Position numbers and translations under genes: made by a program. The notes below the pieces were generated by a model, which had not been told where the DNA came from, made no database searches, and saw only the letters and a list, made by a program, of their open reading frames with translations. From an uncultured Erythrobacter sp. (lineage in GTDB: Bacteria > Pseudomonadota > Alphaproteobacteria > Sphingomonadales > Sphingomonadaceae), in assembly GCA_947258465.1 (NCBI GenBank), contig CAMYIQ010000126.1, forward strand, positions 1-25,398: a stretch of 25,398 nt of DNA. The letters run 5' to 3'. Shown in pieces: positions 1 through 7,597 of the stretch (positions are counted from its first letter, which is position 1; each line of letters opens with the position of its first letter).

Positions 1-744
1 ATCGGCCTGCGCGCGCGGAACCGCGACAAGCCCCTGAGCGATCGCGCCCCCCGCCCCGGCGAGCAGAGCGCGTGGGACTTCGTCGGCGACGATCCTGCCA
101 TCTTCCATCACCAGCACCCGATCGGCCAGCAGCAGCGCCTCGGCCATGTCGTGGGTGACCATCACGGTCGTGAGGCCGAGTTTCTCGTGAAGTGCGCGGA
201 CGCGATTGCCCAGCGCGTCGCGGGTAACCGGGTCGAGCGCGCCGAAAGGCTCGTCCATCAGCAGGACTTGTGGGTCGTTCGCCAGCGCGCGCGCCACGCC
301 GATCCGCTGGCGCTGCCCGCCGGACAGTTCGTCGGGCATGCGGGCAGCCATGGCGGGATCGAGATCGACGAGTTCGAGAAGTTCTTCGACCCGCCTGGCG
401 GCCAGCTTTTCGCCGACCAGTCGCGGGCCGATCGCGATGTTTTCGCTCACGGTCATATGGGGAAACAGGCCGATCGACTGGAACACATAGCCAATCCGGT
501 GTCGGAGCGCGGCCAGGGGCAGGTTCGCGATGGGTTCGCCATCGAAGCGCACGGTGCCCGATGTCGGCTCGACCAGCCGGTTGACGGTCTTCAGGAGTGT
601 CGACTTGCCCGATCCCGAAGCGCCCACCAGCGCGACAAACTCGCCGCGGGCGATAGAGAGCGAAACTCCGGCCACTGCATCGGCCGTCTCATAGCTTTTG
701 CGCAGGTCGCATAGCTCGAGCAGCGCCCCGGGCGTTTCGGTCAT
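1..744 (-). CDS. Osmoprotectant-type ABC importer ATP-binding subunit (partial, C-terminus off the left edge)
   Basis: The first 248 codons are present and the frame is still open at base 1. The nucleotide-binding domain is complete: Walker A GASGSGKST (residues 41-49), Q-loop glutamine 89 in FQSIGLFPHMT, signature LSGGQ (140-144), Walker B LLMDEP (161-166) and switch histidine 198 in VTHD. The stretch after Walker A (KTVNRLVEPTSG) and the GLFPHMTVSENI segment resemble OpuCA/OsmV-type ATPases that energise uptake of glycine betaine, choline or related compounds at the inner membrane; that substrate class is inferred from family resemblance. The permease and binding protein would lie beyond the left edge. 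The ATG at 742-744 overlaps the stop of the upstream lipoprotein gene (ATGA), so the two are probably translationally coupled. A general polar amino-acid ATPase is the main alternative. Confidence 0.88.
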   Translation of the reverse strand, partial: MTETPGALLELCDLRKSYETADAVAGVSLSIARGEFVALVGASGSGKSTLLKTVNRLVEPTSGTVRFDGEPIANLPLAALRHRIGYVFQSIGLFPHMTVSENIAIGPRLVGEKLAARRVEELLELVDLDPAMAARMPDELSGGQRQRIGVARALANDPQVLLMDEPFGALDPVTRDALGNRVRALHEKLGLTTVMVTHDMAEALLLADRVLVMEDGRIVADEVPRALLAGAGGAIAQGLVAVPRAQAD

Positions 745-1208
745 GTCGGCTCTTCGTCGACCTCGGGGGGGCGGCTGTATTCCACGCGCTCGAGTTCGAT
801 CGAAAGCCCGGTTTCGCTTTCCGCGCGCATGGTACCCTCGCTCATCCGGCCCGGCTCCCAGCAGCGCTCGACGCCATTGTCGTGATCGGGCGTGAAGCAC
901 AGAAGTCGACCTTGCGGGCTGTCGACATGGTCCCATGTGCCGGTCTGCCAGGGATCGCCATTGCGCAAATCGCGATAGGTGCCATCGGCGTCGAGATAGG
1001 TGGTGTAGCGCGCCCCATCGGCAGCCAGTGCGCGCCAGGCGGTGGCGGAAAACGCATCGGGAGCCGGCTCGTCCGACGGTGTGACAGCGGCTTGCGGCGC
1101 GGGCGCTGTATCATCGCTTTCGTCCGCTCCGGGCGAGCACGCCGCGAGTGTCGCCATAGCTATGGCGAGGACCGGCAAACGGCGCCTGTGTTCCCCTTTG
1201 CTTCGCAT
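741..1208 (-). CDS. Small putative lipoprotein, unknown function
   Basis: This 155-residue protein starts with a basic n-region (MRSKGEHRRR), a short hydrophobic stretch and the lipobox LAAC with cysteine 24, so it should be lipidated and exported. A low-complexity acidic/alanine linker of about 25 residues follows. The folded part contains a DADGTYRDL strand, a GDPWQTGTW motif and two cysteines (LLCF and RCWEP) that could form a disulfide. A longer in-frame opening reaches 1424, but that would overlap the kinase gene, and only the start at 1208 gives a proper signal peptide. The stop overlaps the ABC ATPase start by 4 bases, and the kinase gene ends 49 bases upstream. I do not recognise the family. 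A role beside the ABC importer is possible from position only; it does not look like a solute-binding protein. Confidence 0.8.
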   Translation of the reverse strand: MRSKGEHRRRLPVLAIAMATLAACSPGADESDDTAPAPQAAVTPSDEPAPDAFSATAWRALAADGARYTTYLDADGTYRDLRNGDPWQTGTWDHVDSPQGRLLCFTPDHDNGVERCWEPGRMSEGTMRAESETGLSIELERVEYSRPPEVDEEPT

Positions 1209-1257
1209 GGTGTCAGCGAAAGCACAGGCGGGCGACCGGTTCAAGGCCGGTGCGGGG

Positions 1258-2814
1258 TCAGCTATCGACCGCGGAGCGGGGGAAGCCGATGCGCACGTCC
1301 AGTCCATTGTCCGAATAGGTGCGTTCGAACGTGCCGCCAAGCTGGCCTTCCACCGCCATGCGCAGCAGGCGCGAACCGAAGCCCTCGCGGTCCGATTCGC
1401 CGGGTAGGCCGCAGCTTCGCGCATTTTCGCGCCAGGTGACGCAGATATTGCCCGTGTCGCTGCAATCGTCCTCGACGGCGACCGTCACGGTTCCTTCGGG
1501 GCAGGACAGCGCGCCATATTTGGCGGAATTGGTCGCCAGTTCGTGGAATATCAGCGCCAGCGGAGTGGCAGCGCGTGGCCCGATCGCGATTCCCGGACCG
1601 CTTACGCTGAACCGTTCCTCGCCGGGAGATTCATAGGGCGCGAGCAGGTCTGCCAGCAGGCCCGAGAGCGTGTTCGCCGTTGGCCCGTGATCGGGGCGGA
1701 CGTAACTGTGCGCCGTATTCAGGTCGCGAATCACCTGATTGAGCTCCGCCGCGAACTCCGCAACCTCCGGTTTCCCGCGCGAACGGATCGCGACGAGGCC
1801 GGAGACCACCGCGAAGATGTTCTTGATCCGGTGCGACAGCTCGTTTGCCAGCAGATCGCGCGCGTCGGAAAGGCGGTGCTGATGGTCGATATCGATCACC
1901 GTTCCGAACCAGCGATTGGCATCCTCGCCTACCGGCATCCGGACAGCGCGAGACAGCATCCAGCGGTATGCGCCATCTGACATCTTGAGGCGCCATTCGC
2001 ATTCGTAGGGTAGGCCGCTTTCGAGCGAGGCGCGAAATTCGGTCGCTGCGGCTTCCCAGTCTTCGGGGTGGATCGCGGCGCGCCAGTCTTCGACCGTATT
2101 GGGTTTCGGCAGTCCTGTCAGCCCTTCCCACCGCGCATTGACCTGATCGAAGCGCCCGGATGAGTCGGCCGACCAGGCAATTCCCGGAACGCTGTCGATC
2201 ATCCGCTGGAGATAATCGTCGCGAACGGCGACCGCTTCCTGTGCGGTTTCCCCCAGCCGCCGTTGCGAGATGCGTCGCATGACGGCCCGTGCCAGCGTCG
2301 CCAGGCTTTCGCTTTGGAAAGGAGTGAGCCCCGCGTTGCGCGGCTCGGTATCGATCACGCACAAGGCACCGAGCGGGGCGCCCTCCGACGAAATCAACGG
2401 GTGGCCGGCGTAGAAGCGAATGTGCGGGGGGCCGGTGACCAGCGCATTCTTGGCAAAGCGCGCGTCCTTTTGCGCATCGCTCACTTCCATCGCCTCCCCG
2501 CCGAGCATCGCGTGCGCGCAAAAGCTTGTGGAACGGGGCGTTTCGCGCGCCTCGATCCCGGCGCGCGTAAGGAATAGCTGCCGACCTTCCTCCACCATGG
2601 TGACCATCGCCATGGGTGCTCCGCACAGCCTGGCAACCAGCTCGACCAGTTCCTGCAATTCGGGGTCGTCGACCAGGCCGTCCACACCATGCGCTGCGAG
2701 GATTGCGAGGCGCTTGTCCTCGTCGCAATGGGCATCCGAAGGTGCTTTGCCTTCGGGCCACAGGATGGAACTCTTCCGAAACATGCCGATGCTCATGCGC
2801 CTAGGAGCAAGCAT
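1258..2814 (-). CDS. HWE-family sensor histidine kinase (GAF-PAS-HWE)
   Basis: This 518-residue soluble kinase has no membrane segment. A GAF domain occupies about residues 45-185 (FCAHAML and GHPLIS...GALCVIDTEPR are typical). A PAS domain with its PAC segment follows at about 200-315. The kinase core has the H-box ELSHRIKN (phospho-acceptor H328), the N-box HELATNSAKYGAL (424-436), WRE at 461-463 and the G-box GFGSRLL (478-484). The N-box histidine plus WxE define the HWE subclass, common in Alphaproteobacteria and often linked to light, redox or general stress signalling. The signal cannot be read from sequence: I see no NCRFL-type LOV motif and no obvious bilin or haem ligand. No response regulator is adjacent. 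Starts at 2796 and 2784 are also possible; none has a strong ribosome-binding site. Confidence 0.92.
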   Translation of the reverse strand: MLAPRRMSIGMFRKSSILWPEGKAPSDAHCDEDKRLAILAAHGVDGLVDDPELQELVELVARLCGAPMAMVTMVEEGRQLFLTRAGIEARETPRSTSFCAHAMLGGEAMEVSDAQKDARFAKNALVTGPPHIRFYAGHPLISSEGAPLGALCVIDTEPRNAGLTPFQSESLATLARAVMRRISQRRLGETAQEAVAVRDDYLQRMIDSVPGIAWSADSSGRFDQVNARWEGLTGLPKPNTVEDWRAAIHPEDWEAAATEFRASLESGLPYECEWRLKMSDGAYRWMLSRAVRMPVGEDANRWFGTVIDIDHQHRLSDARDLLANELSHRIKNIFAVVSGLVAIRSRGKPEVAEFAAELNQVIRDLNTAHSYVRPDHGPTANTLSGLLADLLAPYESPGEERFSVSGPGIAIGPRAATPLALIFHELATNSAKYGALSCPEGTVTVAVEDDCSDTGNICVTWRENARSCGLPGESDREGFGSRLLRMAVEGQLGGTFERTYSDNGLDVRIGFPRSAVDS

Positions 2815-2935
2815 CTATGGCGTAAAGCATTTAGCATCGTACCTGGCCTTGCCCGCCTATTCGGTTTGCCCAGTGTCGCCTGCTCGGCTATCGGCGCGCG
2901 CATACGAATTTTCGCGAGGCGTTTGAGGAGAGACC

Positions 2936-4105
2936 ATGCGCGCGACCCCCGATTTCGATTTCCAGCTCGGCGAAAGCGCCGAGATGATCCGCGAGAGCGT
3001 GTCTCGCTTCGCCGACGAACAGATCGCTCCGCTGGCAGACAAGGTCGACCGCGAGGATTACTTCCCCAAGTCCGAACTGTGGCAGCAGATGGGCGAGCTG
3101 GGCCTGCACGGCATCACTGTGAGCGAAGAGGATGGCGGGCTCGGTCTCGGCTATCTGGAGCATGTCATCGCGGTGGAGGAAGTCAGCCGTGCAAGCGCGA
3201 GCGTGGGCCTCAGCTATGGGGCGCATTCCAACCTCTGCGTCAACCAGATTGCGCGCTGGGGCAACGCGGAACAAAAGGCCAAATACCTTCCGAAGCTTAT
3301 CAGCGGCGAACATGTGGGCAGCCTGGCGATGAGCGAGGCAGGCGCCGGTTCGGACGTCGTCTCGATGAAGGCGAAGGCCGAGAAGGTCGATGGCGGGTAT
3401 GTGCTCAACGGCACGAAGTTCTGGATCACCAACGCGCCTTACGCCGATACGTTGGTGGTCTACGCCAAGACTTCGCCCGATGCTGCCAGCCGCGGCATCA
3501 CGACCTTCCTGATCGAAAAGGATTTCGACGGCTTCTCGATCGGCCAGAAGATCGAGAAGGTCGGCATGCGCGGTTCGCCCACGGCCGAGCTGGTGTTCGA
3601 CGATTGCTTCGTTCCGGAAGAGAACGTGATGGGTCCCGAAAACGGCGGCGTGGGCGTGCTGATGAGCGGGCTGGATTATGAACGCGTGGTCCTTGCCGGA
3701 TTGCAATTGGGCGTGATGCAGGCCTGCCTCGACACGGTCATCCCCTACCTTCGCGAGCGCAAGCAGTTCGGCAAGCCGATCGGCAGTTTCCAGCTCATGC
3801 AGGCCAAGGTGGCGGACATGTATGTCGCGCTGCAATCGGCGCGTGCCTATACCTATGCCGTGGCCAAGAGCTGCGATGCGGAGAAGACCACCCGCTTCGA
3901 TGCGGCAGGCGCGATTCTGCTGGCATCGGAAAACGCCTTCCGCGTGGCCGCCGAAAGCGTGCAGGCACTGGGCGGCGCGGGCTATACGCTCGACTGGCCG
4001 GTGGAACGGTACATGCGCGATGCCAAGCTGCTCGACATTGGGGCGGGGACCAACGAGATCCGCCGCATGCTGATCGGCCGCGAACTGATCGGGGCGGCGG
4101 GGTGA
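2936..4105 (+). CDS. ivd: Isovaleryl-CoA dehydrogenase
   Basis: This 389-residue FAD enzyme oxidises isovaleryl-CoA to 3-methylcrotonyl-CoA in leucine breakdown and passes electrons to electron-transfer flavoprotein. The full acyl-CoA dehydrogenase fold is present (for example AMSEAGAGSD at 131-140 and FWITNA at 162-167). The sub-family call rests on the catalytic base. In isovaleryl-CoA dehydrogenase the glutamate sits in helix G, here GLDYERVVLAG with E249, while the usual C-terminal glutamate of other acyl-CoA dehydrogenases is replaced by glycine, here IGAGTNEIRR. Both features match. A strong ribosome-binding site (GAGGAGA) lies 5 bases before the ATG. It is the first gene of a tight plus-strand run; the next gene's GTG overlaps this stop by 4 bases, and mccB, the next step of the pathway, follows. 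Confidence 0.95.
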   Translation: MRATPDFDFQLGESAEMIRESVSRFADEQIAPLADKVDREDYFPKSELWQQMGELGLHGITVSEEDGGLGLGYLEHVIAVEEVSRASASVGLSYGAHSNLCVNQIARWGNAEQKAKYLPKLISGEHVGSLAMSEAGAGSDVVSMKAKAEKVDGGYVLNGTKFWITNAPYADTLVVYAKTSPDAASRGITTFLIEKDFDGFSIGQKIEKVGMRGSPTAELVFDDCFVPEENVMGPENGGVGVLMSGLDYERVVLAGLQLGVMQACLDTVIPYLRERKQFGKPIGSFQLMQAKVADMYVALQSARAYTYAVAKSCDAEKTTRFDAAGAILLASENAFRVAAESVQALGGAGYTLDWPVERYMRDAKLLDIGAGTNEIRRMLIGRELIGAAG

Positions 4106-4407
4106 GCGCAGACGAGGACTACGTCTACGACGAGGAAAGTGGCGAGTGGATGCCCGCTTCGGAGCTGGCAGCAAAGCAGGCTGCGACCGAAAATGTCGAG
4201 GTCCGCGACGCGGTTGGCAACCTGCTGCAGGATGGCGACCAGGTCACGCTGGTCAAGGATCTCAACGTGAAGGGAGCGGGCCAGACACTGAAGCAAGGCA
4301 CGCTCATCAAATCGATCCGGCTGACCGGCGATGCGCAGGAAATCGACTGTAAATATCCCGGCATCAAGGGCCTCGTTCTGCGTGCCGAATTCGTGAAAAA
4401 GCGTTAG
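4102..4407 (+). CDS. YjdM/PhnA-like domain protein lacking its zinc ribbon
   Basis: This 101-residue protein begins with GTG inside the GTGA that also ends ivd, so it is likely translationally coupled. Residues of about 35-101 match the C-terminal domain of the YjdM (old name PhnA) family: VRDAVGNLLQDGDQVTLVKDL, then GTLIKSIRL, IDCKYPGIKGLVL and FVKK at the end. In typical members an N-terminal zinc ribbon with two CxxC pairs precedes this domain. Here the corresponding stretch (DYVYDEESGEWMPASEL) keeps the spacing and aromatic/acidic flavour but has no cysteine; the only cysteine is in IDCKYPG. The family's biochemical role is unclear, and the historical phosphonate label is not good evidence. 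Its place between two leucine-catabolic enzymes suggests an accessory role there, but that is inference. Confidence 0.85.
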   Translation: MSADEDYVYDEESGEWMPASELAAKQAATENVEVRDAVGNLLQDGDQVTLVKDLNVKGAGQTLKQGTLIKSIRLTGDAQEIDCKYPGIKGLVLRAEFVKKR

Positions 4408-4416
4408 GGCCAACCA

Positions 4417-6024
4417 ATGACCGCACCCGTTCTCACTTCCACGCTCGACCGCGAAGCGCCTGACGCGAAGGCGCGCTTCGAGCACAACACATCGCTCGCA
4501 GCAGACCTGCGCTCCACCATTGCTGCCGCCGCGCTGGGTGGCTCCGAAGGCAGCCGCGAGCGGCATGTCGGGCGGGGCAAGCTCTTGCCGCGCGAACGGG
4601 TCGAGCGGTTACTCGATCCGGGCAGCCCGTTTCTCGAGATCGGCCAGCTCGCCGCCAATGGCATGTACAAGGATACGATCAACGGTGCGGGGATGATCGC
4701 CGGGATCGGGCGCGTCTCGGGTCGGCAGGTGATGATCGTGTGCAACGATGCCACCGTGAAGGGCGGCACCTACTACCCGATGACGGTCAAGAAGCATCTC
4801 CGTGCGCAGGAGATCGCGCAGGAAAACCGCCTGCCATGCATCTACCTCGTCGATAGCGGCGGGGCGAACCTGCCACACCAGGCAGAGGTCTTCCCCGACC
4901 GCGACCATTTCGGCCGGATATTCTACAACCAAGCGAATATGAGCGCGATGGGCATCCCGCAGATCGCCTGCGTGATGGGGAGCTGCACGGCGGGCGGAGC
5001 CTATGTGCCAGCCATGTCCGATGAGACGGTGATCGTGCGCAATCAGGGCACGATCTTCCTTGCCGGGCCGCCGCTGGTGAAGGCCGCGACGGGCGAGGAA
5101 ATCAGCGCCGAGGATCTGGGCGGCGGCGATCTGCACGCCAAAAAATCGGGCGTGGTCGATCATCTGGCCGAGAATGACGAGCATGCGCTGACCATCGTGC
5201 GCGACATCGTGTCGCATCTCGGCGATAATTATGCCGGGGCGAAAAATATCGAGCTGCGCGATCCGCGCACGCCGAAATTCGATGCCGACGATCTCTATGC
5301 CTTGATCCCCGACGATGTGCGCGCGCCCTACGATGTGCACGAGGTCATCGCCCGCCTCGTCGACGGCAGCGAATTCCACGAGTTCAAGCAGCATTACGGC
5401 AGCACGCTCGTCTGCGGCTTTGCGCATATCTGGGGCATGCCGGTGGCGATCCTCGCCAATAACGGCGTGCTGTTTTCCGAAAGCGCGCAGAAGGGCGCGC
5501 ATTTTATCGAGCTTGCCTGCCAGCGCCGCATCCCGCTGCTGTTCCTGCAGAATATTTCCGGCTTCATGGTCGGCGGCAAATACGAGGCGGAAGGGATCGC
5601 CAAGCATGGCGCGAAATTGGTCACCGCCGTCGCCACCGCGACCGTGCCCAAAGTGACGGTCGTCATCGGCGGCAGTTTCGGTGCGGGCAATTACGGCATG
5701 TGCGGCCGCGCCTATAGCCCGCGCTTCCTGTTCACCTGGCCCAATGCCCGCATTTCGGTGATGGGCGGCGAGCAGGCCGCGTCGGTGCTGGCCACTGTCC
5801 ACCGCGACGCCGATAGCTGGACCGAGGAACAGGCCGAGCAATTCAAGGCCCCGATCCGGCAGAAATACGAGGACGAGGGCAATCCCTATTATGCCACCGC
5901 CCGCCTGTGGGACGATGGCGTGATCGACCCGGCGCAGACCCGCGATGTGCTCGGCCTCGCGTTTGCCGCCTGCCTCGAAGCACCGATTCCGGAGAAACAG
6001 CAATTCGGCGTGTTCAGGATGTAA
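4417..6024 (+). CDS. mccB: Methylcrotonyl-CoA carboxylase, carboxyltransferase (beta) subunit
   Basis: This 535-residue protein transfers the carboxyl group from biotin to 3-methylcrotonyl-CoA, giving 3-methylglutaconyl-CoA, the step after Ivd in leucine breakdown. The length is typical of the beta subunit. The N-terminal half has RERVERLLDPGSPFLE and the oxyanion segment GSCTAGGAYVPAMSDE (from residue 188). The C-terminal half has NGVLFSESAQKGAHFIELACQ-like core residues (349-369), IGGSFGAGNYGMCGRAY (417-433) and WPNARISVMGGEQAASVL. These features favour methylcrotonyl-CoA over propionyl-CoA or acetyl-CoA carboxylases; the ivd neighbourhood supports this. The ATG lies 9 bases after the YjdM-like stop. 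The biotin carboxylase/carrier subunit (mccA) is not in the window, so the holoenzyme needs a gene from elsewhere. Confidence 0.94.
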   Translation: MTAPVLTSTLDREAPDAKARFEHNTSLAADLRSTIAAAALGGSEGSRERHVGRGKLLPRERVERLLDPGSPFLEIGQLAANGMYKDTINGAGMIAGIGRVSGRQVMIVCNDATVKGGTYYPMTVKKHLRAQEIAQENRLPCIYLVDSGGANLPHQAEVFPDRDHFGRIFYNQANMSAMGIPQIACVMGSCTAGGAYVPAMSDETVIVRNQGTIFLAGPPLVKAATGEEISAEDLGGGDLHAKKSGVVDHLAENDEHALTIVRDIVSHLGDNYAGAKNIELRDPRTPKFDADDLYALIPDDVRAPYDVHEVIARLVDGSEFHEFKQHYGSTLVCGFAHIWGMPVAILANNGVLFSESAQKGAHFIELACQRRIPLLFLQNISGFMVGGKYEAEGIAKHGAKLVTAVATATVPKVTVVIGGSFGAGNYGMCGRAYSPRFLFTWPNARISVMGGEQAASVLATVHRDADSWTEEQAEQFKAPIRQKYEDEGNPYYATARLWDDGVIDPAQTRDVLGLAFAACLEAPIPEKQQFGVFRM

Positions 6025-6097
6025 CCGGCGGGAAACCGCGGCATCCCTATCGCTTTCCCCGACGTAACTGCTACGCCTGCGTTAGAGGGAGAGTAAA

Positions 6098-6724
6098 TTG
6101 TCGTCCAACGGGCCTCGCCGCAAGCGATCGATCCTGTCGCGCATCGTGCGGCGTGTCATCGTGGCGATTTATCACTGGAAGGGCTGGAAGCTCGACGGAC
6201 ATCTGCCAGACATTCCGAAATACGTAATCGCCGGTGCGCCGCATTCATCGAATTGGGACTTCGTGTTCTTCATCGGCGCAACCGCGGAAGAGGGTGTCGA
6301 GCCGAACTTCATGGGGAAGCACACCCTCTTCCGGGGTGTCTTGAAACGCTTCATGCTGGATATGGGCGGCATTCCCATCGACCGGACCAAGCGGACCAAT
6401 ATGGTCGATCAGATCGCCGCCGAATTCGACCGGCGCGAGCGGCTGGCGCTGGTGATTGCGGCAGAAGGTACGCGCAGCTCGAAGGGCGAGTGGAAATCGG
6501 GCTTCTACAACATCGCCCGTGCCGCCAACGTGCCGATCGTTCCGGTATGGGTATGTAACGAGCGCAGACTTCTCGGCTTCGGTCCGGCGATCGAACCCAC
6601 GGGAAGTTATGCGCAAACTCTGCTGGAGATCGCCCGCTTCATGCGCTCCAAACTGCCCGAATACGGGCGGTTCAAGGTATTGGAACAACAGGCTATGCGC
6701 CTGATCGAGGAGGACAGAGGATGA
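6098..6724 (+). CDS. PlsC-like lysophospholipid/glycerophosphate acyltransferase family protein
   Basis: This 208-residue protein carries the acyltransferase HX4D motif as HSSNWD (H49-D54) and the later EGTRS block (123-127), followed by KSGFYNIARAANVPIVPVWV, the usual order in the PlsC/LPLAT superfamily. The motif after HX4D (FMGKHTLFRG, with IPIDR near residue 92) also fits. It would transfer an acyl chain to a lipid acceptor at the inner membrane; the exact acceptor is unknown. The protein is shorter than most 1-acylglycerol-3-phosphate acyltransferases (about 240 residues), with only a short N-terminal hydrophobic patch. The start is TTG at 6098, supported by an AGAGGGAGAG ribosome-binding site just upstream. 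Its stop overlaps the next start as ATGA, so it is coupled to the DUF1295 gene. No terminator is visible between mccB and this gene. Confidence 0.88.
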   Translation: MSSNGPRRKRSILSRIVRRVIVAIYHWKGWKLDGHLPDIPKYVIAGAPHSSNWDFVFFIGATAEEGVEPNFMGKHTLFRGVLKRFMLDMGGIPIDRTKRTNMVDQIAAEFDRRERLALVIAAEGTRSSKGEWKSGFYNIARAANVPIVPVWVCNERRLLGFGPAIEPTGSYAQTLLEIARFMRSKLPEYGRFKVLEQQAMRLIEEDRG

Positions 6725-7524
6725 TCGTCGAAGCGCTATTGGCCAATGCCGTGATTTTGCTGGGACTGGCGCTGATGCTGTGGGTGATTTCCCTGCAGAT
6801 CGACGATGTGAGTTTTGTCGATGCCTATTGGGGCGGGGGGATGGCGCTGATGGCGCTGGTAAGCTGGCTCAGGCTTTACGATCCCGGACCGCTGGCGACC
6901 TTGCTGATGGCGATGACCGTCATCTGGGGCGCGCGGCTGTGCCTGTACCTTCTCATTCGCTGGCGGCGCGAGGGCGAGGACAAACGGTACAAGCGCATAC
7001 TCAGGACGGATCGCGAAAAGGGGCGCTTCGCGCTGGCCGCGCTTACCAAGGTCTTTCTCGGCCAGTCGGTTCTGCTCTTCCTGGTCTCCAGCCCCGCGCA
7101 ATACGGAATTCTGGAAGCCAGCGCGTTGACGCCGATCAGCGGGCTGGCACTGGTCGGCTTCACGCTTTGGGCGGTGGGTATAGTCTTCGAATGGGTCGGC
7201 GACTGGCAACTCGCCCGCTTCAAGGCGAATGCGGCGAATGACGGCAAGGTGATGGACAAGGGGCTGTGGCGCTATACCCGCCATCCCAACTATTTCGGGG
7301 ATGCGTGCGTGTGGTGGGGGATATGGCTTGCCGCGGCCTCGGCGGGCTGGTGGGTCGCCGCCGCAACCGTTATCGGACCGCTATTCCTCACATTCACACT
7401 GACCCGATGGTCGGGCGCGCCCCTGCTCGAAGGCGGGATGAAGAAATCGCGGCCCGGATACGCGGAATACCGGGCGCGGACCTCTGCCTTCTTCCCGCTT
7501 CCACCGAAGAAATCCTTGAGCTGA
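6721..7524 (+). CDS. DUF1295 / steroid 5-alpha-reductase-like membrane protein
   Basis: This 267-residue protein has about six hydrophobic segments and the C-terminal signature of the DUF1295 family: LWRYTRHPNYFGDACVWWGIWL (from about residue 181), then a further membrane span and SRPGYAEYRARTSAFFPLPPK at the end. The family is related to steroid 5-alpha-reductases and isoprenylcysteine methyltransferases, which act on hydrophobic substrates in the membrane. The RHPNYFG motif usually marks the cofactor side. The actual reaction is unknown for bacterial members. It overlaps the upstream acyltransferase stop by 4 bases, so the two probably act on the same lipid or membrane process; that is inference from coupling. 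The ATG is preceded by GAGGACAGAGG, a good ribosome-binding site. Confidence 0.9.
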   Translation: MIVEALLANAVILLGLALMLWVISLQIDDVSFVDAYWGGGMALMALVSWLRLYDPGPLATLLMAMTVIWGARLCLYLLIRWRREGEDKRYKRILRTDREKGRFALAALTKVFLGQSVLLFLVSSPAQYGILEASALTPISGLALVGFTLWAVGIVFEWVGDWQLARFKANAANDGKVMDKGLWRYTRHPNYFGDACVWWGIWLAAASAGWWVAAATVIGPLFLTFTLTRWSGAPLLEGGMKKSRPGYAEYRARTSAFFPLPPKKSLS

Positions 7525-7597
7525 ATCAAACGGGGGGTTTAACCGGCACGCACGCGTCCCTAATTTGCTGCAGGAGCCGATTTGGGAGTGTGCCGGC

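Noticed and set aside
1220..1257. ACCGG...CCGGT hairpin between kinase and lipoprotein genes
   Set aside because: Stem of only 5 bp without U-run; not enough to call a terminator, so the two genes may share a transcript.
741..1424. Longer lipoprotein start at 1424
   Set aside because: It would overlap the kinase gene by 167 bases in another frame and bury the signal peptide; the start at 1208 gives a standard lipoprotein.
2888..4174. 428-codon open frame opposite ivd
   Set aside because: Exact shadow of ivd; product is rich in histidine, arginine and alanine with no family features, as expected opposite a GC-rich gene.
4609..6003. 464-codon open frame opposite mccB
   Set aside because: Shadow frame; mccB is well supported and the antisense product shows no domain.
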